The notes: generated by a model from the letters alone, not told the origin. DNA of 64,000 nucleotides from Pseudomonas putida (GCF_002741075.1 NZ_CP016634.1:2340501-2404500), one strand, 5' to 3'. Positions 51,544-59,315 are shown, numbered from the stretch's first letter. Numbers and translations: made by a program.

Positions 51544-52394
51544 GCGGCACCCCGCACGGCCTTGTCATGGGTGTGCAGGCCGTCCCAGTTCTTCTTCATG
51601 GGCAGTTCGCCGGCAAGGTACAGCTCGTACAGGCGAACAGCGCCCTTGCGCAGGAGGATCGGCGTATAGCTGATGAACGCCTCTTTCCCGTGCGGGGTGA
51701 TCTCCTGCTGGTGTTCGGTCATGTACTTGTCGCGGGCGTAGGCAGCTACGCGGTACCGGGTACCGGACTTGCTCTCGTTGTAGAGCCAGTTGCGGCGCTC
51801 GAGGAAGTGGCCAACCTGCATCACGTTGACCCCATTGAGGCCCTTGCAGAACTGGACGTGGCTCATGCCTTCCTTGAACAGGTTTTCCAGGTGGTCGATC
51901 TTCTTGGCCTGGGCCTCGACCTGGACGGTGAGCAGCACGCGGGCTTTCTCCGACTCCAGGGCCATCTGGAGGATTTCCAGCTTGCTGAGGTCGGTGGGCT
52001 GGGCCGGGGCGGCTTTCGCCAAGCGCCAGAACTCCTTGACCAGGCGCTTTTTGAAGTCGCGGACGATCGAGGTGTTGCGCATGTAGGTGAGCAAGAGGGT
52101 CGCTTGCTGCTCATTCAGCAGCGCGATCTCGCGTGACTGGGCGCCGCCGGCAGTTTCAAAGGGTTCGATTTGAAATCTGACCCCTCCGAACTCTCCGAAA
52201 TCTGCCTGATACTTGCGAACCAGCGCGATCACGCTGGCGTGCTCGTTGTCAGTTTCGCGGGCGACGGTGACGGTGCTGGTGACAGCTTCACCATCGAACA
52301 CCGTGACAATTTCCGTGCGCGCCACGAAATCGTGGTTCGCATTTTGTGGCGCGGCCCTTGAGAGGGCCTGTACACTTTGGGTCTGCATATGCAT
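51540..52394 (-). CDS. Rha-family phage regulatory protein with KilA-C-like domain
   Basis: 284 aa. N-terminal Rha domain (DFGEFGGVRFQIEPFETAGG...LLNEQQATLLLTYMRN) and a C-terminal antirepressor-type domain (MQVGHFLERRNWLYNESKSGTRYRVAAY). Rha proteins act in phage lytic switch control. Copy C of the stem-loop repeat lies in its 5' coding region. Confidence 0.82.
   Translation of the reverse strand: MHMQTQSVQALSRAAPQNANHDFVARTEIVTVFDGEAVTSTVTVARETDNEHASVIALVRKYQADFGEFGGVRFQIEPFETAGGAQSREIALLNEQQATLLLTYMRNTSIVRDFKKRLVKEFWRLAKAAPAQPTDLSKLEILQMALESEKARVLLTVQVEAQAKKIDHLENLFKEGMSHVQFCKGLNGVNVMQVGHFLERRNWLYNESKSGTRYRVAAYARDKYMTEHQQEITPHGKEAFISYTPILLRKGAVRLYELYLAGELPMKKNWDGLHTHDKAVRGAA
52317..52354 (-). 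repeat. Phage stem-loop repeat, copy C
   Basis: Minus strand: CCGCGCCACAAA, about 14 nt, TTTCGTGGCGCG, inside codons about 14-26 of the rha gene. Same arms and orientation as copies A and B. Confidence 0.7.
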
Positions 52395-52418
52395 AATTCC
52401 CCTACAGAGTTTTGTATT

Positions 52419-52458
52419 GCAGAGAGCCGGGCCGCGAACCCGGCTTTTTTGTCTCTGC
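52419..52458 (+). terminator. Large intergenic hairpin upstream of rha
   Basis: AGCCGGG/CCCGGCT stem with TTTTTTG on the plus-strand side, extended by outer arms GCAGAGA/TCTCTGC. Its T tract faces against the minus-strand genes around it. Confidence 0.5.
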
Positions 52459-52515
52459 GATTTGGCGTCCCTTATGAGGGACTGGCGCCCGGGTCCCTAA
52501 TTAGGGATCGGACGG

Positions 52516-52728
52516 TTACCTCGGCGCCGCGAACGGCACCACGTTGCTGCTCTTGGGCTTCCCCCGCTGCGCGAGGAAGTGCGTGGCCTTCTTCAGGATC
52601 TGCGCGGCGAGCTCGTCGGTGCTGACACCCACCTCCTCCGCCCAGGCCTCCAGGTCCGCGAAGTCATTCCGGCGGAACCGGGCGACCTCTACGTCGTGCT
52701 GCTGGACTGCTTCGTTTGCAGGCGACAT
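52516..52728 (-). CDS. Small ribbon-helix-helix-like phage protein
   Basis: 70 aa from the ATG at 52728 (GGGAGG 5 nt upstream). VARFRRNDFADLEAWAEEVGVSTDELAAQIL has the short strand-helix-helix layout of Arc-type regulators. Confidence 0.5.
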   Translation of the reverse strand: MSPANEAVQQHDVEVARFRRNDFADLEAWAEEVGVSTDELAAQILKKATHFLAQRGKPKSSNVVPFAAPR

Positions 52729-52747
52729 TCGTCCTCCCATGACCTAT

Positions 52748-52954
52748 TCAGGCCCTGGCCTTCTTCTCGTTGATCAGCGGCAGGTGGCCGTGCTCTTTCT
52801 TGAACGCCAGCGCGGCCAGGATGATTTCCCGGGCAAGCACGCTGTGCTGCGCCTTGAGCTCCAGGTCGTACCCCTTCAGCTCGTGGAAGTCCTCGTCATC
52901 CAAGCGGACCTTGACCTGGTGGTCGTGTCGGTGTGCTTTGTCGTCGTAGGCCAT
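52748..52954 (-). CDS. Small Arc/MetJ-like phage protein
   Basis: 68 aa. HQVKVRLDDEDFHELKGYDLELKAQHSVLAREIIL: beta strand then two helices, an RHH-type DNA-binding layout. Confidence 0.55.
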   Translation of the reverse strand: MAYDDKAHRHDHQVKVRLDDEDFHELKGYDLELKAQHSVLAREIILAALAFKKEHGHLPLINEKKARA

Positions 52955-53012
52955 CGGGTGATCCCCTGGATGCTTCGGTCGTTTGTGTTTTAGTGTTAAG
53001 AGGGCCTCCGCC

Positions 53013-53225
53013 CTACCCTGAAGAGTCCCTCGCAGAGGCCCTCATTGGGGTCACCAACTGCAAGACTTTGGCCTTCCTGCGGCCAACCACTGATAGAGCG
53101 CCACTGGCTACAGCCGCTTCGAACACCTGGTTCATCGCTGTGCTGAAATCCCAGTTATTGGCCCTCATCAGCCCCTCTATTCGCTGCCGCACATCTGGCG
53201 ACAGCTGATCAAGCTGTACGGTCAT
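53013..53225 (-). CDS. Small hypothetical phage protein
   Basis: 70 aa, helical (SPDVRQRIEGLMRANNWDFSTAMNQVF) with a basic C-terminus. RHH-like fold possible, not certain. Confidence 0.5.
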   Translation of the reverse strand: MTVQLDQLSPDVRQRIEGLMRANNWDFSTAMNQVFEAAVASGALSVVGRRKAKVLQLVTPMRASARDSSG

Positions 53226-53244
53226 TTAGGCCTCCAAAGGGCCT

Positions 53245-53448
53245 TCAGCCCGCGATATCTTCTTGCTGCTTGTCCTGCATCAGCTCTTCGATAACGCCGT
53301 TGGCTACGGCCCATTCGATGATTTCGTACAGATAGGTGGCGTGCTGCATGCGGGTCTTGCTCGCAGCCTTGCGGAGGATCCGGTCGAGCACGGGCTCGAA
53401 ACGGACCTTCACCGGGATGGCGCGCTTCTGATTCGGGTCTTGGTACAT
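53245..53448 (-). CDS. Small ribbon-helix-helix-like phage protein
   Basis: 67 aa. AIPVKVRFEPVLDRILRKAASKTRMQHATYLYEIIEW looks like an RHH regulator. One of four such small genes in a row after cro. Confidence 0.55.
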   Translation of the reverse strand: MYQDPNQKRAIPVKVRFEPVLDRILRKAASKTRMQHATYLYEIIEWAVANGVIEELMQDKQQEDIAG

Positions 53449-53480
53449 GCTTGGTTGGCTCCTTGCGGCTATGAAATGGG

Positions 53481-53690
53481 TTAAGCGGCGGATTTAGCTG
53501 TTGGCCGAACGCACAGTTCGCGAGCAGTGATCACGCCAGATGTGAGTTCTTCTGCCTTGAACGCCTTCTCAGCGCTCATGAAATGGATCCCGGACACCCA
53601 GTACGAAACCGCAGCCTGGGATACGCCGAGAGCCAATGCTGTTTTGGTCTGGCCGCCGAAGAATTCGACGAGCCTTTCGATGGGGGTCAT
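53481..53690 (-). CDS. Cro/YdaS-like repressor
   Basis: 69 aa HTH protein (RLVEFFGGQTKTALALGVSQAAVSYWVSG). It is transcribed away from cI across the three-operator region, as lambda cro. Confidence 0.85.
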   Translation of the reverse strand: MTPIERLVEFFGGQTKTALALGVSQAAVSYWVSGIHFMSAEKAFKAEELTSGVITARELCVRPTAKSAA

Positions 53691-53705
53691 ACGAGATCCC
53701 TCCTG

Positions 53706-53766
53706 ATAAGCCTGCTTATATCGTATGAATAAGGAGCCTTATTTGCAACCCCATAAGGCAACTTAT
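53706..53766. promoter_or_regulatory. OR-like operator region, three sites
   Basis: Three copies of ATAAG-N4-CTTAT-type palindromes: 53706-53719, 53728-53743 (perfect, AATAAGGAGCCTTATT), 53753-53766. Their centres are 23-24 bp apart, as in lambda OR, between divergent cro and cI. The same operator occurs at the pL-like promoter at 56299. Confidence 0.85.
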
Positions 53767-53778
53767 AAATTGCTATGC

Positions 53779-54444
53779 ATGACGACACTCGCCCAACGCA
53801 TGAAAATCGCCCGCTCGCACGCCAAGCTCACCCAGAAGCAACTGGCTGAAAAAGCAGGCGTAGAGCAGCCAGCCATATCGCAGCTGGAAACAGGAAAGAG
53901 CCTTAAAAGCGCTCACATAGCGGCTATCGCAAAGGCCTGTGGGGTCAGCGCTATTTGGCTCGATAAAGGCATTGGTGAAATGACTGACGATGCTCCTGGC
54001 TTCGACGCTAACGTTGAGCCCGCTTCGGGGCCTTTCAGATATTACGAGTACCCAGAAATCAGCTGGGTCCAGGCTGGGATGCCCGTGGAGGCTGTAGAAA
54101 TTTCAAACGTGGCCTCTTGCGAGGTTCACCCATCAGACGCCTGGGCTGGACCAAACGGGTTCTGGCTCAAGGTAAAAGGCCCATCGATGACCTCGCCAAG
54201 CGGCATGTCGTTCCCCGAGGGCATGGTGATCCTAGTGGCACCTGGTTTCGACGTTGAAAGCAGCCAATTTGTGGTGGCCAAGATGGCCGACACCAATGAG
54301 GCCACCTTCAAGCAGTTCATCTGGGATTCTGGCCGGGCCTTCCTTAAGCCACTCAATCCGTCGTTTCCGACCGTCGAGATGGATGGCGAGTGGGTGCTTG
54401 TGGGGCGAGTGGTCGATGCCAAGTGGCCACGATCAGCTCTGTGA
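53779..54444 (+). CDS. cI: CI-type prophage repressor with S24 autocleavage domain
   Basis: 221 aa from the ATG at 53779. N-terminal HTH (RMKIARSHAKLTQKQLAEKAG); Ala99-Gly100 in VQAGMP is the expected RecA-stimulated cleavage site; Ser136 in VKGPSMTSP and Lys178 form the S24 dyad. It maintains lysogeny; SOS damage would induce the prophage. Confidence 0.92.
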   Translation: MTTLAQRMKIARSHAKLTQKQLAEKAGVEQPAISQLETGKSLKSAHIAAIAKACGVSAIWLDKGIGEMTDDAPGFDANVEPASGPFRYYEYPEISWVQAGMPVEAVEISNVASCEVHPSDAWAGPNGFWLKVKGPSMTSPSGMSFPEGMVILVAPGFDVESSQFVVAKMADTNEATFKQFIWDSGRAFLKPLNPSFPTVEMDGEWVLVGRVVDAKWPRSAL

Positions 54445-54496
54445 AGGTCTGCCATGCCCCTAACCAAGCCCAACCAAGCAACCTTCAGGAAGAACA

Positions 54497-54811
54497 ATGG
54501 CAAGTGATGTAACTACCCAGGAATTCATCCGGTTCTTGAATGCGACCAGGGTTCAATCTGCCTGCCCAGCATGCGGAAGATCACCGTCGAAATGGGGTCT
54601 TTTCGCTGATGACTGGGAAGGCAATGACTCTGCCAGTGATGAGCCGGTGATGGAGCTTCTGTTCCATCGCTTCCGTAAGGTTAGGGAGGACGGTAAGCCC
54701 TACGGGATTTCTACTTACGCAATGTTTTGTCACAACTGCGGGCATGTTGAGCATATCTATCAGCCGGTCGTTGCAGAGTGGCTGAGCGCCAACCCGGCGA
54801 AGAGGGCCTGA
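54497..54811 (+). CDS. Zinc-ribbon-like protein downstream of cI
   Basis: 104 aa. Two Cys pairs (CPACG near residue 23 and CHNCG near residue 78) suggest a zinc ribbon. AGGAAG site upstream. It sits 52 bp after cI, so it is probably expressed in the lysogen. Function unknown. Confidence 0.65.
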   Translation: MASDVTTQEFIRFLNATRVQSACPACGRSPSKWGLFADDWEGNDSASDEPVMELLFHRFRKVREDGKPYGISTYAMFCHNCGHVEHIYQPVVAEWLSANPAKRA

Positions 54812-54812
54812 T

Positions 54813-55325
54813 ATGGTCAGAATGCCGGGCAGCAAGGAGTGGTCAAAAGATCTACCCGACTCTATCGACTGGAATAATCTTGTCAGTCCACGGGCGCCGC
54901 GCCCTGAAATAGGTGTTCGTGACAAAAATGAGCAAAATGACCATACTCAGCCCATGAATGACATCACGCGCGAAGAGCTCAACGCCCTACTTGAGAATCA
55001 TCAGCTCAAGGCGGATGCGCGCCTGAAGGAATTTGAGGGCCGTGTAGCTGATGGGTTACTGAAAATGGACCACAGCCTTCAGCTCCTGGACAAAGACCTT
55101 TCAGGGGTGCGGGGACTGAAAGGGACAATCATTCTTAACTCGGTCCTGTCAGTGATCGCGATTGTCGGCATCACCATTGCTGTGATGGCGTACGGGGTGG
55201 CGAACTTTGATTCTGGTCGAGATACGTCTGCCGCCCTCCAGGAGATGAAGCAGCAGTCGTTCGAGACAAGGCAACTGCTGGAGCAAGTCAAGGCGCAGCA
55301 GAAAGCTCCCCAGGCTGCTCAATGA
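54813..55325 (+). CDS. Membrane protein with flanking coiled coils, downstream of cI
   Basis: 170 aa. A coiled coil (about 55-100), a single transmembrane helix (LNSVLSVIAIVGITIAVMAY, about 108-128) and a second helix. It starts 1 bp after the preceding gene and ends at a terminator. RexB-like position; a superinfection-exclusion role is inferred only. Confidence 0.65.
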   Translation: MVRMPGSKEWSKDLPDSIDWNNLVSPRAPRPEIGVRDKNEQNDHTQPMNDITREELNALLENHQLKADARLKEFEGRVADGLLKMDHSLQLLDKDLSGVRGLKGTIILNSVLSVIAIVGITIAVMAYGVANFDSGRDTSAALQEMKQQSFETRQLLEQVKAQQKAPQAAQ

Positions 55326-55346
55326 ATTAACTGGTTAACACCAAAC

Positions 55347-55369
55347 AGCCCGCCTCGGCGGGCTTTTTC
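55347..55369 (+). terminator. Terminator of the cI-led transcript
   Basis: AGCCCGCC/GGCGGGCT hairpin plus TTTTTC, 22 bp after the stop of the gene at 54813. Confidence 0.88.
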
Positions 55370-55435
55370 ATGCCTGCGTGATGGCTCAGGGCCAGAGTGG
55401 TAGGATGGCCTCTCAATTCACAGGGAGGGATGCCT

Positions 55436-56233
55436 ATGCCGCTTCATGTTCGCCAGCTATCATTTATCTTGCCACTGGCTCTGCTAGTCGGCTGCTCTTC
55501 AGGGGCTGGAACTGGATCTGCCCAGCAGGTCGCTTACTCGCCATTCGCGGATTCCAGGGGGGTGACATTCAATAAAATCGCCACCCCAAGCGATCTGGCA
55601 AAGATGGTTGGAGATATCGGCGGGGCTCAGCAAAAGTTTGAGACCGACGTAGACTTCAACCTTCGAATGAAGAAGCTAAAGCCTTTTGAGGTGTGCAAGA
55701 GCGTCAGTGAATCTAGCCTAAAGTTCGACTCTTCGACAGGTAGCGCCATCTACAAGGAATGGCTCTATGACGCCCAGATTTCAGGCTATCGAGAGAAAAA
55801 TGGCGAGACATTCAGTGACCCTGCCGTTTTCATGCCTGGCCTGGATGCTTCATTTGGGTCAAAGAAAATTGGCGAGTACGCGGGGCAGAATTCTTTTGGA
55901 GCAACAGCAGTCGTTGAGATCCGCAAGGCAGACACTGTTCACCTAGTGCTTGATCCCATCTTTAAGAGCCCCCTCACCTTCCCGCACCCCTACATAGAGG
56001 CAGATGCGAGAAGCCTAGTGGCAGCGCGCCAGAAGGCTTTCTTGTGTGTGACCGCCATTCCGACGGCTCCATTCTATCGCCAGAGCGTGCTCCACTCATC
56101 CCCTACGCTGGCACACCCTTATGAGGGAGAGGTCACGCACCACTTTTTCAGGGTGAAGATTGGCAGCGTCAGGCTCTCTGATGATAAAGGCAACACCATT
56201 CCTGGGCAGGTATCCGTCAGCCCAGGGGTTTAA
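55436..56233 (+). CDS. Lipoprotein, lysogenic-conversion candidate
   Basis: 265 aa from the ATG at 55436 (GGGAGG 8 nt upstream; another ATG at 55430). Signal peptide plus lipobox LALLVGC-SS. The mature part has two Cys-containing segments and YDAQISGYREKNGETF; no family recognised. It has its own terminators on both sides, so its own promoter. Exported prophage lipoproteins often exclude other phages. Confidence 0.7.
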   Translation: MPLHVRQLSFILPLALLVGCSSGAGTGSAQQVAYSPFADSRGVTFNKIATPSDLAKMVGDIGGAQQKFETDVDFNLRMKKLKPFEVCKSVSESSLKFDSSTGSAIYKEWLYDAQISGYREKNGETFSDPAVFMPGLDASFGSKKIGEYAGQNSFGATAVVEIRKADTVHLVLDPIFKSPLTFPHPYIEADARSLVAARQKAFLCVTAIPTAPFYRQSVLHSSPTLAHPYEGEVTHHFFRVKIGSVRLSDDKGNTIPGQVSVSPGV

Positions 56234-56253
56234 CCGAAACCTACGCCCCCTCA

Positions 56254-56281
56254 TGAGGCCCGCCTAGTGCGGGCTTTTTTG
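56254..56281 (+). terminator. Terminator of the lipoprotein gene
   Basis: GCCCGC/GCGGGC hairpin followed by TTTTTT. Confidence 0.85.
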
Positions 56282-56298
56282 TGAGCGCCATAAAAAAT

Positions 56299-56340
56299 AT
56301 AAGCGCGCTTATTGACAGTGAAAATAAGCGGACTTATATT
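56299..56340 (+). promoter_or_regulatory. pL-like early promoter with two CI operators
   Basis: TTGACA (56312-56317), 17-nt spacer, TATATT (56335-56340). Operators ATAAG-N4-CTTAT at 56299-56312 and 56324-56337, centres 25 bp apart; one covers the spacer and -10. It drives the plus-strand early operon and is shut in the lysogen. Confidence 0.88.
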
Positions 56341-56390
56341 TCACCTCAAGCAGTCACTCACGAGGGACTGCAGAGGCCCTCAAGCCTCAC

Positions 56391-56403
56391 CGCTCTTTCA
56401 CAT
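56391..56403 (+). promoter_or_regulatory. boxA-like antitermination signal
   Basis: CGCTCTTTCACAT about 45 nt into the early transcript closely matches boxA (CGCTCTT(T)-ACA). Confidence 0.6.
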
Positions 56404-56960
56404 TGATGGGAACCTCGCGGATCGATCCCGGCAACGGTACAGCGCGAGCAATAAATTCGATCCCCATGCCAGCTCTGGAACTGGCCAGCTCGAAATCAGG
56501 CGGAACGTCAGCACGGCAGGAACATTGGCCGGGCCACGGAAAGCGGATGGAGGGTTGCGCTGCAAACGCTCCCTGCCGGGATGCCCTCAGAACGGGTGTC
56601 AGCGCCTGGCACAGCGCGAGCAGTGATTAACCAAGAGGAGGAACCTGCCCATGAAGTAGATAGGCCAGCCGGAACGCGGACCGGCAACCCACGACGGACT
56701 GCCCCACCCAACGGGCCACAGAGCTGCAGTCGGCAGTCGTGTAGCGAACACCTTACCCAACGACCACCCCGCCGAGGCCGATCGACGCGAGGTGATAGGG
56801 GAGCTCAAGGCCAACCGAACTGAGAGCAGGGCCGTCGGCGGCTGAGCTCGAACGACCACCACTGACGCAATACCCCGGCCTGTCGCCAGTAGCGAGGCCG
56901 GGATTTCACCAGGTGCCATTCAGCGAGTGGCATCCGGGAAATCAACCGGAGGGATTAACG
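56404..56960 (+). other. Structured early leader
   Basis: About 560 nt without a normal gene. It holds an ATG-AAG-TAG minigene (56651), a strong CCCGGCCT/AGGCCGGG hairpin (about 56875-56903) and a TGCCA/TGGCA hairpin just before the first real gene. Confidence 0.5.
56651..56659 (+). other. Met-Lys-stop minigene 1 with strong ribosome site
   Basis: AGGAGG, 9 nt, then ATG-AAG-TAG. Very small ORFs of this sort are known in lambda (bar region, ATG-ATA-stop), where translation traps tRNA as peptidyl-tRNA. Confidence 0.5.
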
Positions 56961-57182
56961 ATGTTCAACATGGCAACCATGGCGGCTGATGAATGCCGCG
57001 CCGACGCTCAAGAGCGCACCTACTACCGCTGGATCGACAAGGCGTCCCAACTACTCGGCCATCAGGTCGCCCTGGGCTCGCAGGAAGAAAGCGACCTTCA
57101 CGACCTCTACGCCGACGACTGCACACCGGCCGAGGCTGTTACTGAGCTACTGGCACAAGCTGAACTGGCTCGCGCTGCCTGA
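56961..57182 (+). CDS. Small early phage protein
   Basis: 73 aa from the ATG at 56961 (GGAGGG upstream). Acidic, helical (MFNMATMAADECRADAQERT). First normal gene of the early operon. Function unknown. Confidence 0.65.
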   Translation: MFNMATMAADECRADAQERTYYRWIDKASQLLGHQVALGSQEESDLHDLYADDCTPAEAVTELLAQAELARAA

Positions 57183-57253
57183 CAGACGATTCCCCGGTGC
57201 GCCTCAAGCGGGGCGCATCAGGGGGAATCCACTGAATAGCAGAGGGCAAGACA

Positions 57254-57466
57254 ATGTCAGGCACGTTCGAACAAGGCTGGGCAGCGCGACCCTTCGCGCA
57301 GCAGTTCCCGGAAATGAGCGCCGACGAGGCAAAGCGCCTCGACCACATCAACACGTCGATCACCACGCTGTATCTGGCTGGCCTTTTGACCGACAAGCAA
57401 GCTAATGAGATCCGCACCAAGAAATTCCCCAAGGTCGTCACCAAAGCGGTCATGGGCAAGAGCTGA
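57254..57466 (+). CDS. Small early phage protein
   Basis: 70 aa. ARPFAQQFPEMSADEAKRLD and a basic C-terminus (KKFPKVVTKAVMGKS). No known domain. Confidence 0.6.
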   Translation: MSGTFEQGWAARPFAQQFPEMSADEAKRLDHINTSITTLYLAGLLTDKQANEIRTKKFPKVVTKAVMGKS

Positions 57467-57525
57467 TTCCCTGACAGCCGGAAAGACGGCCCGATGCCCT
57501 GCTCCCCATCGCAGGCTGCATCGGA

Positions 57526-57666
57526 GTGCAAGTTCGCAGGAGGCATCTGTGCGCGGGGTCAGAAGTCGAGGGAGTAGCTGCCCGCGCCTACCTGACCGTG
57601 GCCTGACTGATCACTAGGCCGAGAAAGTCCGACGCAAATAGCGGTTCGATTCCGCTGAGCTTGCAC
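57526..57666 (+). ncRNA. Cloverleaf-like RNA candidate with tRNA-type T arm
   Basis: Closing stem GTGCAAG/CTTGCAC (57526-57532/57660-57666) encloses three hairpins: GCGCGGG/CCCGCGC (57551-57587), GGCCT/AGGCC (57600-57620) and AGCGG-TTCGATT-CCGCT (57640-57656), the last a standard tRNA T arm. No CCA end and no anticodon arm of usual size; not a normal tRNA. Function unknown. Confidence 0.45.
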
Positions 57667-57701
57667 CCCGATGCATCCCGCATCCACTTCTTGAGTGCCG
57701 C

Positions 57702-57712
57702 TGCTCTTTCAG
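57702..57712 (+). promoter_or_regulatory. Second boxA-like site
   Basis: TGCTCTTTCAG, 25 nt before minigene 2, similar to the first site at 56391. Confidence 0.45.
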
Positions 57713-57737
57713 CGCGCGATCACCGGAGGATTTAGCC

Positions 57738-57746
57738 ATGAAGTAA
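57738..57746 (+). other. Met-Lys-stop minigene 2 with strong ribosome site
   Basis: GGAGG, 8 nt, then ATG-AAG-TAA. Same structure as minigene 1 but a different stop. Confidence 0.5.
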
Positions 57747-58063
57747 GCCAACGCTACACCTCGTGAGGCGCAGTAAGCCTGAAGGCTGCGCCCAATACCT
57801 GACAGGCAGCGGAAAGTAGGGCCGGCGATGTGACCGCGCATCAGTCTTCGGACAGGCCCAACCGAAATGACGACGTGTACCGCAGGCGAGTCCGAGGGCA
57901 TCAGCTGGCCAGACTCGACGCATCCCGGGCAGCGCCGGGCGCCTGCACCCCTTCCCTTCACATCGACCGCATTGGCAGGCGCCAGGCCACCTTTCACGGT
58001 GGGTTTGGTCACCTTCGCCTGGCTCCTGACCAATGCGGCCGCATAACCAACCAGGAGGACGCC

Positions 58064-58477
58064 ATGGGCGCACTTCGAGCAGCACAGTTTGAGTACGACA
58101 ACCGGATGCCGCCGGCGGTGAGTGAAATCTCGCCGGAGGAGCAATGGATCGACGACGGCATCGCTGAGCTGATGGCGCGCCGGGACTTCGTGTTTCAGCG
58201 CCGGATGCGCCCGAAGCAGGGCGTCACCTTCGAGCGCTTCGCCCAGGCGGTGGATGAGTTCGTGATGGGCCAGCTTGGCTTGCCTGAGGTCAGCGGTTCG
58301 GCGCTGGGCCGGCTGGTCCTCGCGGCGCGCTGTAAGGTCACCAACGACGCAAAAGCAGCGGCTGACGAGATCATGAGCGTCGCCAACCCCGAGGCGGCGC
58401 TGGAAGAGATCGCCCGCCAGCTGCTCACCCCCTTCGCCAAAGAAGGAGTTCTGGCCCAGGCCGAGGAGGCGGAATGA
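58064..58477 (+). CDS. Early phage protein
   Basis: 137 aa from the ATG at 58064 (AGGAGG upstream). VSEISPEEQWIDDGIAELMARRDFVFQRR; helical C-terminus. Overlaps the next gene by 4 bp. Function unknown. Confidence 0.65.
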   Translation: MGALRAAQFEYDNRMPPAVSEISPEEQWIDDGIAELMARRDFVFQRRMRPKQGVTFERFAQAVDEFVMGQLGLPEVSGSALGRLVLAARCKVTNDAKAAADEIMSVANPEAALEEIARQLLTPFAKEGVLAQAEEAE

Positions 58478-58677
58478 GCCCTCACAGCATCGCGGTCAGC
58501 GCTATCCAAGGCGCCATAGAAACCATGCTTCTGCCGGGCTCTGGTCCGGTGGAAGACGGAAAGGCTGAATCCATGGTCGTCGCGTACTTCTCTCTTCAGG
58601 CCATCGACTCCAACGAGTTCAAACACTACTGCGAGCGCATCCGGCGGATTGCTGAGCGGCGCAAGGAGGCTGCATGA
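58474..58677 (+). CDS. Small early phage protein
   Basis: 67 aa. SAIQGAIETMLLPGSGPVED and a basic helix (HYCERIRRIAERRKEAA). 4-bp overlaps both sides. Confidence 0.6.
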   Translation: MSPHSIAVSAIQGAIETMLLPGSGPVEDGKAESMVVAYFSLQAIDSNEFKHYCERIRRIAERRKEAA

Positions 58678-58895
58678 GTACGCCAATCGTGAAAACGCTC
58701 ATCGACGAGCAGGTTGCCGAATTACCTGAGGCGCTGGCCATGCCATTCGACCGCGTCCTGATGCTGTTCAAGGGGCCGACTCTGTTCGACGCCAAGCGTG
58801 CAGCAGCTGAGGCTTTCATCGAGAACCCCGAGGCTATCAGTCGTAGCTGGTGGATGTGCGGCGAGTGGACCCTGGGTTACGAGGTGCGCCTGTGA
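58674..58895 (+). CDS. Small early phage protein
   Basis: 73 aa. ELPEALAMPFDRVLMLFKGPTLFDAKRAAAEAF and a C-terminal SWWMCGEWTLGYEV. Unknown. Confidence 0.55.
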   Translation: MSTPIVKTLIDEQVAELPEALAMPFDRVLMLFKGPTLFDAKRAAAEAFIENPEAISRSWWMCGEWTLGYEVRL

Positions 58896-59158
58896 GAGAC
58901 ATTGAGCGCACCATAGAAATCGGCTGGCAGGCTGAGAGCGCCGAACGCCGAGCAAAGAATCGCCAGAGCAGCGCTGAGATGCTCACCGAACGTGGCATCC
59001 AGTTCGAAACCAAGAACATGGGCGCGCACCTGATCGTTTCGCACGAAGGCAAGGTCGCTGACTTCTGGCCAGGCACCGGCAAATACATCCCGCGCGGCGG
59101 CGGCAGGCCGGGTCGCGGCGTTTTCAATCTGTTGAAGTTGCTGGGCGTCAAGCCATGA
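58892..59158 (+). CDS. Small early phage protein
   Basis: 88 aa from a GTG overlapping the previous stop. HLIVSHEGKVADFWPGTGKY and GRPGRGVFNLLKLLG suggest a small nuclease-like beta fold; widespread in phages, unknown role. Confidence 0.6.
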   Translation: MRDIERTIEIGWQAESAERRAKNRQSSAEMLTERGIQFETKNMGAHLIVSHEGKVADFWPGTGKYIPRGGGRPGRGVFNLLKLLGVKP

Positions 59159-59271
59159 CTACCCGCCAGCAAGCGCGGCGCTGGGCATTCTGGCGCGGCA
59201 GCTTCATCACCCTCTCCCTGTGCTCCGCCTGGATGCTCGCAAGCGCCCTAGCCGGCTACATCACCCAATAA
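59155..59271 (+). CDS. Small membrane protein (38 aa)
   Basis: ATG overlaps the previous stop by 4 bp. TTRQQARRWAFWRGS then a hydrophobic helix LSLCSAWMLASALAGYI. Confidence 0.55.
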   Translation: MTTRQQARRWAFWRGSFITLSLCSAWMLASALAGYITQ

Positions 59272-59315
59272 CCAACTTGTCAGCGCCCACCGCATGGATG
59301 GCGCGGGAGATTCGT

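Larger units (their letters stand above)
57467..58063 (+). other. Second structured leader
   Basis: About 600 nt with no normal gene. It holds the cloverleaf-like RNA candidate (57526-57666), a boxA-like site and minigene 2. The rest, to the AGGAGG before 58064, is GC-rich with several hairpins. Confidence 0.5.
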
